64,000 bases of DNA, from the NCBI GenBank assembly GCA_028455995.1, contig JABELC010000002.1, forward strand, positions 3,286,001 to 3,350,000, given 5' to 3'. Made by a program: the position numbers and the translations under genes. The notes under the pieces are model-generated. The model worked only from the letters and a program-made list of their open reading frames with translations, had not been told where the DNA came from and ran no database searches. Source of the DNA: Scleromitrula shiraiana. Lineage: Eukaryota; Ascomycota; Leotiomycetes; Helotiales; Sclerotiniaceae. The first letter of the stretch is position 1; each line of letters opens with the position of its first letter. Positions 46,880 through 58,624 of this stretch are shown here, piece after piece.

Positions 46880-47520
46880 GACGAATAATTAATGAAGGAT
46901 GTAATTTTAAAGACCTCTCAATATATGATTGATTGATTGATCAATAATTATCTTTAAGGTTTTAAGTAAATTTATGAAGATACTTGACGCGATTTAATTG
47001 AATTGAATCGAATCAAAAGAAGATTTCTCAGAAAGAAAAACTTCAGAATCTATATTTGACAAAGAACTATGTGAGATGAAGGGTGAATGAAGGAGAGATG
47101 GAAAATGATGAAGAAGAGGAGGAAGAAGAGGAAGAGGAGAAAGAAGAGAAAGGTAATTGTGGAAGAGGGAGAGGTAGAAAAGAAGTAATGGTTAAATTGT
47201 TGATGATGTTGATGATGATGATGATGTTGTTGTTGTTGTTGGGATATTTTAGTCGAGAGGTTTTAAAAAAAGAAATGAGAGAGGTAGGAAATTATTTCAA
47301 ATGAAGTTTTTCCTTTGCTCAAAAGTGAATTGAACTTGGTAGTAAAAAATAGATTTGGAAGGAAGTGGGAAAAACCGATGAGGGAAAAGTTTTTTTCAGT
47401 TGAGGGTCTCTACAAGAGAAAGAGGAAGTTATTACTCATTGGAAGATATTAATATGAATATTTATGAATCTAATGTTATTAGCATCAATTCATAGATATC
47501 GGTATCGGTATTTGTTAGTA

Positions 47521-47608
47521 TGAGAATAGTAGTAGTATCAGAATAGTAGTAGTATCAGAATAGTAGTAGTATTAGGATAATAGTAGTATCAAAATAGTAG
47601 TAGTATCT
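47521..47608 (+). repeat. 17-bp tandem repeat (GAATAGTAGTAGTATCA unit)
   Basis: Five copies of a 17-bp unit, GAATAGTAGTAGTATCA, with the last two slightly altered (one lacking a GTA). It lies about 640 bp upstream of the PMA1 start codon, in the presumed promoter or leader. Confidence 0.85.
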
Positions 47609-48706
47609 GTACAATGGGCACTTTTGTTATAAATTGATTCTATGGGCGCTCTTGATACTTCAATTTTGAAAATTTTGTTTGTTTACTTATTATTATTTTT
47701 ATTATTTTTATTATTATTATTATTATTATTATTTCCTTTCTCTTCTCTCTATTCCTTCCCATTCCTGAACTATATATAACTTCTAGAACCTTACCCTTTT
47801 CAATATTATTTTCTTTCTTCTTTTTCCCCTTTACACTTTACAAAATGAACTGGCTCCATATTGATTCATCTAATTGCTCTTTATTAGAATCCCAATATTC
47901 TTTCATTCTGTTCTATCTTTCGACTTATTAGTTATTATTCCTTTTCTACTCTTATTACTCCTTATGGTTGTTTCTTTCTCGTTCTGATTATACAATAACA
48001 AGGTTCATTTGAAAGAGTCGATCACGTAAAGTCTGAAAGTTCTTTGAAACTTATCTACTCAATTCAATGTATGATAATCTGTGGAGAAGGTATATATCAC
48101 ATTTCCCCTCATTGTTTTTTTCAAGGTTTCTATCTCGATGCACGTTCTTACCTTGGATTGGTGGATAGTAAATCTTGAATTGATTGTTGAATGGTCAGAA
48201 AAAGATAACAAACGAAGGTGCTTGCTTGCCTTTTCATAGTTCTTACATTGTGCATATAAAATAAATATAAAATGTAACCTCGTCTAGAATGCTACTACTG
48301 TACTGTAGAATGTATGCCGTCTTTATTTCTTTCACTCATATGATATGCACATGCTCGATACTACACATTCTCGATACTACACATCAATAAAACTCTAGTC
48401 AATATCAAATTGAATTACGGGCACTATACCTCTTATAGGAACGTGCTAAACTCATGTACACTAACTAACTAACTATACTGCAGATCGCACACCTAGATGG
48501 CACAGGCACTTACTTTCCAAGGTTTAACTTATCAAGTGCCCGCTCACTAATTCATTAACGGTTGGACCAGTTAGCTAGAAAGTAACCTAGAAAGCAACCT
48601 AGAAATGTAATGCACTCTCAAAGTACTTTATCGGATCATTAAAAAGCTGGTATGAAATTAGACCATAACCTTATCCAAACATCCAAACATCCAAACCACA
48701 ATTATC

Positions 48707-48737
<31 letters not shown>

Positions 48738-48752
48738 CTCTCTCTCTCTCTC
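48707..48752 (+). repeat. Compound TA/TC microsatellite
   Basis: About 13 TA units pass directly into about 10 TC units in the gene-free region upstream of PMA1. Confidence 0.95.
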
Positions 48753-51700
48753 TAGAGCTCTCCTTTCTAAATCTCAATATCAACATTAACATTCATATGC
48801 ACATCTAAACCTTTCAACAATGAAAACCCGGAAAGATATTATTAAATCAACACTTACTTTACCACCTAAGTACCTACATAGTAGTATGGACCTGCCAAGT
48901 GGTAACCTCAATAAAAAGTCTGTGAGGTACCTACAACCAACAAGGTATTGTACAACTAACATCCGAGCAACTAGTATTCAATTCTCCACAATTTTCAAAA
49001 TCTCAACGACATCGTTACTCATAAGCACGAGACATTTCACAATTCCACCATAGATCCGATCTTTGATTTAGCACTCATAAAAAGTCATCTCATTAAGTGA
49101 ATCAACAAAACTATCTATCTACCTATCTCTCCCATTTCAAGATAACAATCCATCCATCCATCTATCCATCCATCCATCTATCCATCCACATAAACTTTAT
49201 CCTCGGCCTCGCCGGCCATATACCATACCATATACATCTCACTCCCATCCCAATCTTCCAATCCAATTTAATCTAATTCCATTCACTTCACTTCACTTCA
49301 TCTCACCCCACCAAATTATACGTAGGTAACACAAAACATGAGGGATTTTCTTCCCACCCGAACGCGAGCTCCTCTCGTTGCACAAAACGTTCCACTTTCA
49401 ATTAGCTTCCTTTCCATTAGCAAGCTAGGCTAACTACAGCACAGCACGCCTCAACTCGGAATTGAATCGATATAATATGGAATCGCATGACATGGAAGGG
49501 ATGGATACTTAGGTGTGGTTTGTATGGAACGATTTGGAAATTTCCAAAATTCGTTAATAGATCAGATCAGTCCACTTACTTATAAAACATGTACATTCTC
49601 ATATCCATATATATATATATCTACACGATCAATTCTTAGATCTCATTCATACATATCGGATTTGTATAGACTTGGCTATTTACTTCACTATCAAATAGGA
49701 ACTCTCCCTTCCTTTCCTAACTATCCTTTCAATGCCTACTAATTGAATATTCATTCCAACCGCCAATCTGAATTATGAACAAACGGAAGAAAACGGTAAA
49801 GCTTCCGTATTACAGACAGAAGGTATAAGACGGATAAACGCCTCGCCTTGTTCTGGTGCGGTAAAGTAGGTAAGTTTTCGGGTGGAAGGTGAGTCGTTTT
49901 GTTAGCACTGGACAGTGTTGAATGGAAAACGGCTTTTGGGGTTTTAGATTATTGTATTTGAGTTATATTGATGAAAGGCTGGCTACAATTGTAGTTGGAG
50001 AGGTATTTGAAAATACTGTATGTAACTTGTGAGGTGGTGAGGTTGTAGATGAGATGATTTACTTGAGGTTGGCTTTTTAATGGGATGGTTATATACAAGT
50101 GTATGATACTATTTCCAGAGATTTTAAGATATATACCAAGTTGAAGCTTGGAGAGAAGTCTTTTCAAATGTTTTGTATTACATTGCTTTTGATAGGTATA
50201 GTAGGACACACCATCAGTGCCCTCACTCGCCTCATAAAAAACAACTATCTTCACCCACGGTATGTAGTAGGTATCTACCAAAAGACATGGATAAGAATCC
50301 TTACTATACAAATGAAAGTACGGATTCATATCTTCGTTGTAAAAGACCACTACTCATTATGTGAATAGTGACCTCGATGTAAGATGAGTACATTTACATG
50401 GAGTTCAAGTCTTTTGCTTTCTTTGATATTATACATATCTACTTATTACTCCAAGTCTGAAGTAAGTATTATACATTTCTTACAAGTTATAAGGAGGTGT
50501 TTACTTGACTACCCTATTTGAACACTCTATCTCTCCCTCTCCCACTCTGTGAGATACTAATCGATGCATACACACAATACATACCCAATAAATAACTACT
50601 GCATCATATCCTATCCTCTTTCTCTCTCCTAAATAGATATCCTACGTGGGTATTCGTATCTATATCCAATTATGCTCACGACCATCCCTCTGTTTCCATC
50701 CCCCACCCCCCTAAATACCTACTCTGCCCCAACCCTTTTGATTCCCTTCTCCTCCTCTCTACTCCTTTTTTCTCCGTCTGTATCTTCACTTCAGAACTAA
50801 AATCATTCACCCCCCACATCTAACAACCCAACACCTAGTATATGGAGTATTCTACCACAACAAATCACACCAAGTCATATCATCCCATCCCGTCCTCTCA
50901 ACCAAGACCAAGACCAACCCAGGGAAAGGCGAGGGGAAGGGGAGGGGGGCGGCGGCGTGGGGGGCAAAAGAATAGAACAGCTTGGAATAATATAGCATAG
51001 TCATGGAGGGAGTTTTATTTATAAATTAATAATCTATCAATTCCCAAATACCTAGATAAATGAAACAGTAATTCAATATACGTACATACATACAAACTAA
51101 TATATATATAAATAAACCCATTAGACAACCGCCCACCAAGTAAAAGAGAGAATAACAAAAAACCTATATATAAAACCAAACCGAGGGAGGAACTTTCCAA
51201 GCGAGAGATGAAGGAAAAATTCTAACCTAGGTTAGGAGTTGAAAGGGGGAAAATAGTGAGTGTATTGTATTATGATTGTATTGTAATGTAATGTAATTCT
51301 ACTATTGTCTCCTTTGTCTTGTCCTCTGGACTGATTGTGCTTTGATTTGTGTTTATCCAGCTTGATTTGATTTAATCGGATTTTGATGACTGAACTGGGT
51401 GATTGGATAGGAGAGGGAGTATCTAGGTAGTTCTTATGGTCTGGTGCTTATTTATAGCTACTATAGGTTGTATCTCCTATAGGCAGTATATACCATATAA
51501 AATTTCAGGACCATCATCATACTAAGGAGGAATATAGAGTTTAACAATTCCAAAAATAAAAAATAAAAACCAGTAAAGTAAAGTAAAACCAAGTAAAACA
51601 GACTCAAAAAAATTGATTCATAAATGAAGGTTTCTAATATTGGTATAATAGTCAATCATCTAATATCGAAAGACTACATAACCACACCATATCAACTTCA

Positions 51701-51955
51701 TTCATCTATCTATCCCCCATACCCCATGCATCCATCCATCTCAATATGTTCATAACCCAAGTGCATCCATCCATTGCACAGCATACCATACCATACAAGA
51801 TCAATCATTACATCATTTCTTTTCTTTTCCCTCCCATTGTATAAGAAAGACTTTCCCCAATCAACCTCCCAGTATTACTCATATCAAGAAGGAAATTAAA
51901 TTGCTTGATGTATGTATTGTGTTGTATTGTATGCATGCCCTGTCCCGTAAACGCC

Positions 51956-53170
51956 TTAATGCTTAGCTGTGACCGCTTCTCCGGTTACTTTTTCAACGTA
52001 AGCTTTTGCCCTGTTGTTGAGAATACATGTTAGTAAATGTACTTTGTATGGTGTGTGTTGTGTATCTCTAAGAATAAAGGGGATATTGAAGAGGAAGGAA
52101 ATGGGGCAGGGGAGGAAAAACTTACATATCACCCATAGCAACCATGCAAATAGTTTGCCAAACGCCCAAACCAATTCTAGGAACAACGCCACGATACAAA
52201 CCCTTAACTCCATTTTGCGAATAGATATAATTCAGAGTGTTACCAACCGTCATCTTAGCTGGGCGATTTGGATCCACAGTCTTCGACTGCATCTCAACTC
52301 GGATAACCTCAATCGGTTGATTCCAAGCACTCAATCCACCACCCAATCCACTGGCCAAGATCTTTTCCCATGCATTCAACTTCCCTCCATCTTCTTTACC
52401 AGTAACCTTACGAATCCCCGTCTCAGCTAATCGAGACAATCCAAAACGAGATCCCCAATTCGTCATTTGACGAATAGCAACTGCATTAACACCTTTATTG
52501 ATACCACGAATTCCCTCCTTGCGATAGATATTCATAAAAGTGGTCATGGTACCATCGGGTTTCACCCCAGCTTTGGCCATGTTGGTCTTGGTGATCTCAA
52601 CTGTTTTCATACAGGTGCAGAAACCCATCGTGGCATATGCTTGCGCTACACCTCCCGTAACACCTCCCATGATACCGGCGGTGAACTCGCCGGCTCCAAA
52701 GGATCGTGCGTACCATTCGGCTTCGGAGGCTACGAAGAGGAGGACTGCTCCTTTGGTGGAGGCTTCAATCCAGGCCCATGGGATGAGACCTTGATAGACT
52801 ATTTGTTTATATTTTGTTAGTATTGATTCTAGTAGATTAGAAGATAATGAAATGGATTATATCAAAGTAGTAGATTAGATTAGATTAGATTGATCGATTA
52901 AATTCGAAGAAACACCAAGAACAATAGATAAAAAAAATGCAACAACATACATCCAAGTACACCACCTCTTCCCCAAATCCTACCCAAAGCACCAGCAAAA
53001 GAATCCCCACGATTAGCGGCCATAGTCGTCTTCGTAACTTCCAACGGTTGACCCAAGGTAGTAACCTCGAACAAATTCAAGCTAGCACCCAACAACAAGT
53101 TGGAGAACTTGACAGGTTTCTTCTCGGGAATTACCATGGTTTTGGTGATGGGAACGGTGATGGCTGACAT
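51956..53170 (-). CDS. YHM2: Mitochondrial citrate/oxoglutarate carrier (Yhm2-like)
   Basis: Inner-membrane antiporter exporting citrate in exchange for oxoglutarate; in yeast it supports cytosolic NADPH and is DNA-associated. Exons inferred: 52951-53170, 52126-52798 and 51956-52010, about 315 residues, as in yeast Yhm2. Mitochondrial-carrier features: three repeats with QPLEVTKTTMAAN, TCMKTVEITKTN and QPIEVIRVEMQSK. Strongly conserved Yhm2 blocks include FYQGLIPWAWIEASTKGAV, YATMGFCTCMKTVE, GINKGVNAVAIRQMTNWG, SALGGGLSAWNQ-like SGLGGGLSAWN, and RGVVPRIGLGVWQT. The C-terminus MAKAYVEKVTGEAVTAKH is conserved. The citrate synthase gene lies 1.7 kb upstream on the same strand. Identification is very secure. 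Confidence 0.96.
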
Positions 53171-54869
53171 GATCGATCTTGATTTTCTAATTGAATGGGG
53201 CCCTGACCAAGGGAAATAGGTTGCTTCTTCGCAAATTTGAAAGTTTTGATGGTGTTTGGGGGGGGGGGGAAGGTTGGAAGGAAGGAAGAAAGTTGTTTTT
53301 TTTATTGAATTGGAATTGGGATGGGATATGGTTTTGATGGAAAGTTGTTGAAAGGAAATACGGAGTAGAAGTAGAGTAGAAAGTAGAGAGTAGAAAGGAA
53401 AGCCTTAGTATTATTAGGTTAGATTGATAATGATTTGAACAGGGAGGGGGGTGGTTTAAGGTTGGGGGTAGTTATTAGCGAATAAATAAGCTGAAATTCC
53501 CTGAACCGGTCCCTTATTTTGAAATTTTAGTCGGTACTGAAGGCGGTAGGCAGTAGGGAGTAGGGAGTAGCTACAGTGTATATTATATGCGTTACATTGA
53601 AACTTGAAAGATACGAGTACTGGCAGGGATTTCTTTACAATTGGGATATAGTTCTAACTTTGAACGTTTAATAAGAATTGTTGATGAAGTGATCCCTCAA
53701 TGTTGATATTGGAATACAGTAAGTAATAGATAGGAATAGAAATAGATTTACGACTTCTTCAGGAAACATTTGATATACTAGGTACTATATCATGGCATGA
53801 ATTAATAATTAATTACATTTCATATTTCATATTTCATACATAATATAATGGATGATGCCACCGTATATATACAAATATACTCAAATATACTTACTCATCG
53901 CAACGTATCCTCCCCCATCACCTCAACAGTACACTAGATACTTACGTATAAAGTTCCCGAGTTTATTTCTTACTCGGAACAGCTCGCAAGAATAATACTT
54001 GTTATTTAATAATACTTATTACTCATCAAGACGAGGTAGTGAGAAAACCACCCGATGTACTTCAGTCCAGCCAGTAGTACTCGTAGTACTGTGAGGAAGA
54101 AAAAGAAGAAAAAAAAAAAAAAAGATCGGGCTCGGTAAACTCGGTAAATTGTTGAGAGATGAGAGCTCAACGAATCCCATCTGTTATTTGGGGAAGTCCG
54201 TGCCATCAATATGAGCTCCTCGTTTTCTCTCATTCTTATTCTAATTCTCATTCCATCATGGATTCTCCGTTCATTAAAAACAGCAGCAGCTTTCAATGCT
54301 TAAAGGTTGACGTTAAAGATGTAGGATTGATCTTTTAGTGAATAGATATATATGTCAATTAATATAATAAATCATGTTGCTGGAACTCCTTTTTGGTGGC
54401 TATGGATGAATTATATTAATCATTTATGATTTTTAAAAGTATTAGGTCCATTCGTTTCAAACCGGAATCATTACCTTGCATATATGGTACATAGATGGAT
54501 CGTTGTGAGAACGTATGTCCTGAGCTTATTAAGTGTCTCGTGAATTCTATGTAGCTATCAAATTGACATTGCCAAACTCTCTTTGTACAAATTTATATAT
54601 CGTTTATTGTTTTGATACTCAAGTTGATTCATTCTATCTAGTTAAATCAATTTTGAGGCTTCTGTCTATCATTCCTCATTCGAGTAGTGCATGTGATAAA
54701 TATACATAGGGGAGTGATTTTGTCGCGAGAAAACAAATTAAATGCTAGAAATAAGTTACAACGATCGCTCTATTGCACCAATCCCAGTCTACACCTCCCA
54801 TTTTTTATTAAATCCAGTCCGCCCAGATGATATCCCGAGTACCCTAGCAATCCTTACTTTTTACCCATT
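53171..54869. other. YHM2 promoter and citrate synthase 3' flank
   Basis: No gene recognised. A run of ten G occurs near 53260-53269 and an A-rich AAG tract at about 54097-54124. The reading frames at 54006-54296 and 54742-55011 are, respectively, low complexity and antisense to the citrate synthase end. Confidence 0.5.
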
Positions 54870-56512
54870 TTACAACTTGGCCCCAACAATCTCGGCCCAC
54901 TTCTCGGTAGAGAAAGACTTGGGGCGCTCAATTGGTGCACCGACAGCACGGTCGATGATCAATTGTGGGAGAACACCAATGGCTCTGGAAACACCGAAGA
55001 GAACGGTGTAGTAGTTGGCCTCAGTCAATCCGTAGTATTGTAACAAAACACCGGAGTGCTAAGAATCGAGTTAGTCATCTCATATCAAGCGAAAAGAAAT
55101 GAGTTTTACTTACAGCATCAACGTTAGGGAATGGGTTCTTGGTTTTGCCGTGCTCAGTGAGAACACCTGGGGCAATCTTGTAGACTTGGCTAACAAGCTT
55201 GTACATAGGGTCAGCAGGGAGATGCTTCTCAGCAAACTCACGTTGAGCCATGTAACGAGGGTCAGTCTTGCGGAGAACAGCGTGACCGTAACCTGGAACA
55301 ACTTGACCAGCGTTAAGAGTAGACCATAAGTAATCCTTGATGGCCTTGTCGCTAAGGTCATCGCCGATAGTAGCCTTCATCTTGGTGAGCCAGTTCAAAA
55401 CTTCTTGGTTAGCAAGACCGTGAAGAGGACCAGCGAGACCGTTCAAACCAGCAGCAAGAGACAACATTGGGGAACTGAGAGCACTGCCAACCAAGTGAGT
55501 GGTGTGGGCACTGACGTTACCACCCTCGTGGTCAGTGTGGATGGTAAGGTACAATCTCATCAACTCAACGAAGTCCTTGTTCTCGCCAAATCCGAGTTGG
55601 TTGGCAAAGTTGAAACTGTAATCCTTGTCCTTTTGAACTGGTGCAACCTTACCGCCCTTGAAGACGTTTTGGTAAATTCTAGCAGCAATAGTTGGGAGTT
55701 TGGCAATCAAGTCCATGGAGTCCTCGAAAGTGTGACCCCAGTATTCGGTCTTCTTCATACCCTTAGCGTATGCCTTGGCGAATGCAGACTCGTGCTCAAG
55801 AGCAGTGACGGCGAGGGAGAATTGTGCCATTGGGTGAAGGTCGCTTGGGCATCGGTCGATAAGCTCCTCGACGAACTTTGGTACGTCGGAACGAGCGGCC
55901 CATTCTGCGGAGAGATCACGGACTTGTTGTTCGCTGGGAACCTCACCGGTCAACAAGAGCCAGAAAAGACCTTATACAACGTTAGTAATTACCGTGATTA
56001 GCACAATGAGAGAGTTTACCTTCTGGCAAAGGTTCTTGTCCACCTGGTGCCTTTGGGAGGAGCTCTTGACATTCTGGGATAGTCTTTCCTCTGAATCTGA
56101 TACCCTCTTCGGAGTCAAGAACTGATCCTTCCCATACCAATGATTTGATACCACGGGCACCACCGTAGACTTGGTCCAAAGTGACTTCACCAATAACCTT
56201 GTTTCCATAACCCCTGCGACGAATAAGTATATATAGACTCGGGCGAGATAAGGCGAATCTTACTTGCGGAGAGCCTTGATCTGCTCAATCTTCTCTGGAA
56301 GTTGCTCGGCGAATCGCTCTTTCAAAGTCTAACAATTTAGAGTATGGGTCAGTAAGATGCATTGTGAGATATGCCAAGGTAATGTTTGAAGGTACCTGAG
56401 TCTTGGATGAATAGCATCTTAAGCCATTGAAGGCTGCGGATCTAGCACCAAAAGCAGAAGCTCTGGTAGAGGCTCTAAGAGCAGATTGACCAAGACGAAG
56501 TGTTGATGACAT
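54870..56512 (-). CDS. CIT1: Citrate synthase, mitochondrial precursor (C-terminus AKL)
   Basis: Condenses acetyl-CoA and oxaloacetate to citrate at the entry of the TCA cycle. Exons inferred: 56396-56512, 56264-56328, 56020-56213, 55114-55970 and 54870-55058, about 473 residues. The N-terminus (MSSTLRLGQSALRASTRAS...) is an Arg/Ser-rich presequence. Then TLKERFAEQLPEKIEQIKAL, GNKVIGEVTLDQVYGGARG, GIRFRGKTIPECQE and LLLTGEVPSEQQV follow family order. Catalytic His are in NGLAGPLHGLANQE and PGYGHAVLRKTDPR, and the catalytic Asp in NVDAHSGVLLQYYG. The last exon ends EIVGAKL; AKL resembles a PTS1, so dual mitochondrial/peroxisomal location is possible. Codon use is strongly biased, which creates a long antisense frame. 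YHM2 lies just downstream. Identification is certain. Confidence 0.96.
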
Positions 56513-58624
56513 TTTGAAAAGGTTGGATGTATGATTGCAGGAGGATGCAAAAATTGAACAACTTAAAGAAATGGAAGATTAGAAAATTCAGAACAAGTAA
56601 TCGGCTTGTAAGAAGTTCCGGGACGGAAAAAAGTAGTTGGCTCGGGGACCCGCGTTACGCTTGACCAATAAATCAACTCAAACTCGTCCTCAGAATGCAA
56701 GAGAAGCTAGATTACGTCAATTTTTCATTACATTATATTTTAAGTTAATTTCAGATTTATTGAGCCCTGGAGGTGTACAAGTACATTTGAATAGAGTCTG
56801 TTAGTAAAAGAAATAATAAAATTATTTATTTTCAAAAAGTAAAGTTCGATTTATATATTTCTAAAATTCTTATTTTTATTATTCATAATATTATATTCTC
56901 TCTAACTTGAAAGTATTTTTTAAAAATTATAGATTTTTTAAAAAAAATAATTAAGTTTTAAAATTTTAAATTCATTTTTTTTTTAAAAAAAAATTATAAT
57001 CAAATATTAATTTAATGAATTTTTAATAATCTTAACTATATATTTATAAAGAATAATAAAAAAACTTTAATGTATAAATATATCTAAGTCTTTAAACTTG
57101 AAAATACTGAATCGGAGAATAAATAAAAACTTCGACTCGAACTCGGAGTCTTATAATTTCATTGATAATTTAAGCGATTTAAACTTAATAGATATTATAT
57201 TGTTATTATTTATTATTAATTTATTCTTTTCTTTATAATATTTTATTAAATAAGATAAAAATAAAAGATTTATATTAATGATAACGAGATTAAATATATC
57301 TTTAAATTCTATTATTTTGAATATATTGATCCGAGTCAAAATCAAAAATGATTGAAAAATTATATTTTATATGATTAAGCTTTATAAATTCACTATACTA
57401 AATTGGTAGTAGTGTTATGCGATGTAGTTCTTGCACTTGTAAATTTTCAAATTTAATTATTTGTTGTTAATGGACTCTAATCCAAAAATTACACACAATT
57501 TATTCCAAAAATAATAAAACGGAAATCCCCAATAATCAAGCTAGACGAGCCAGACTGTAGAAAAAGAATTATATTGTATTACTAGTATGTAACTCGATAA
57601 TTGATTTATGTAAAGGTCTAATTGATCTAATAATCAACAATTAATAATTAATAATTAATAAGTATAATATTATCAGTACTTAGATCGATAGATAGTCAGG
57701 CACGTGGTAGGTAGTTGACATCTATATCAAAAGTTCCGCCCGATCTCGGGGAGCGGGAAGAAGGGAGGGAAGAAAGGAAGAGAGTAAAAAGCCAAGTTGT
57801 ACCGATATATATACAATATTTTGACAAACAATTTGGCCTGATCAATAACAATTTTGATTTCTCTCAGTTGGATATATTCAATTAACTAATAAATCAATTG
57901 AATTCCGTACAATATTCGATTCATTATTCGAAACGCTTAGTCTTCGTCTTCCTGCAATGAAGGCAGTCCCGAGGTACATGCATAGTAATACTAGTAGTAA
58001 TAAAGAACTGAATGGATGTTGCTGACTAATCAAGATAGAAAGTCACCAGAATGAACCACCAGAACTGTGTGTAATTGATTAATCATCAACAAAATTCCCT
58101 ACCATTTTGCGCGCTAATCGAATTGAACCACCGACTTAATAACTTCCAGTTCCAGTTCCAGTTCAAGTTCCAGTTTGATCCAAGATCAATCCCAACCTTC
58201 TTTTTTCTTCGACGACATCAACAACAACATCAAAAGAGAATCTCTTCGTAGGTAATCTGCAAGAGAGAGTAATCCAAAAACAAAATTATTATAGTAGTTT
58301 CAACTTCTACCTTTGCCACATATTCTTCAACAATTATTAAAGAGTCTGCCGATTCTAGACTTTACGTGACGGTCGCAGATCCGTAGTCGCGAGATAGAAT
58401 CAATCGCCCCTTCACATTTCACAATCTTTCATCGTAGCCCAGTATCTGCCTCTGCCGTTATCTGGATATCGAGGTGAAAAGTCAAATTTTATAGAGAGTA
58501 ATCTTCTTGGGGATTTCATTATCACCTTTCGACTACAAAGTCGTCGCGTTGATTTGAAAACCGAGTTTACAGCAACTATCTATCTATTGTTGTTGTTATC
58601 GAAAGATATCTTCCCCCCTACATT
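56513..58624. other. Divergent promoter region with AT-rich block
   Basis: Contains the citrate synthase promoter, an AT-rich block (about 56793-57478) and the SEB1/NRD1 promoter with a long CA/TC-rich leader (58080-58620). A TTAATAATTAA-type repeat lies near 57638-57662. No gene is recognised. Confidence 0.5.
56793..57478. mobile_element. AT-rich relic bounded by imperfect inverted repeats
   Basis: AGAGTCTGTTAGTAA at 56793-56807 matches the reverse complement of TTGTTAATGGACTCT at 57464-57478 except for four differences, all transitions (C/T or A/G). AAT stands outside both ends. The interior is almost pure A/T with no coding capacity. This pattern fits a small transposon copy worn down by RIP, like the better-preserved element near 36 kb, but the terminal repeats are unlike that one. 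Because the match is short and imperfect, the element call is tentative. Confidence 0.4.

Larger units (their letters stand above)
46880..51955. other. 5 kb gene-free region upstream of PMA1
   Basis: The leftward PMA1 promoter and leader lie at its left, the YHM2 3' end at its right. I see no gene, tRNA or conserved element. It carries many simple repeats: GAT/GTT (47201-47241), a 17-bp GTAGTAGTAT tandem array (47521-47608), TTA (47690-47733), TA then TC (48707-48752), and ATCC/ATCT (49150-49190). The largest reading frames (49949-50350 minus, 50099-50368 plus) overlap on opposite strands and look random. T/C-rich and A/C-rich stretches are common. Confidence 0.55.

Noticed and set aside
47083..47304. 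Glu/Met-rich reading frame upstream of PMA1
   Set aside because: Low-complexity translation of GAGGAA and GATGAT repeats in a presumed leader.
49949..50368. 133-residue minus-strand and 89-residue plus-strand frames upstream of PMA1
   Set aside because: They overlap on opposite strands in AT-rich DNA, have no motifs or splice partners, and are what chance gives in 5 kb.
55405..56001. 198-residue reading frame on the plus strand across citrate synthase
   Set aside because: It is exactly antisense to the citrate synthase exons and reflects the strong codon bias of that gene; the translation has no family features and runs across a spliced intron.
57395..57445. tRNA-like stretch (AATTGGTAGTAGTGTTATGCG...)
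   Set aside because: It has an A-box-like word but no B-box (GGTTCRANNCC) at the right distance and no cloverleaf pairing.
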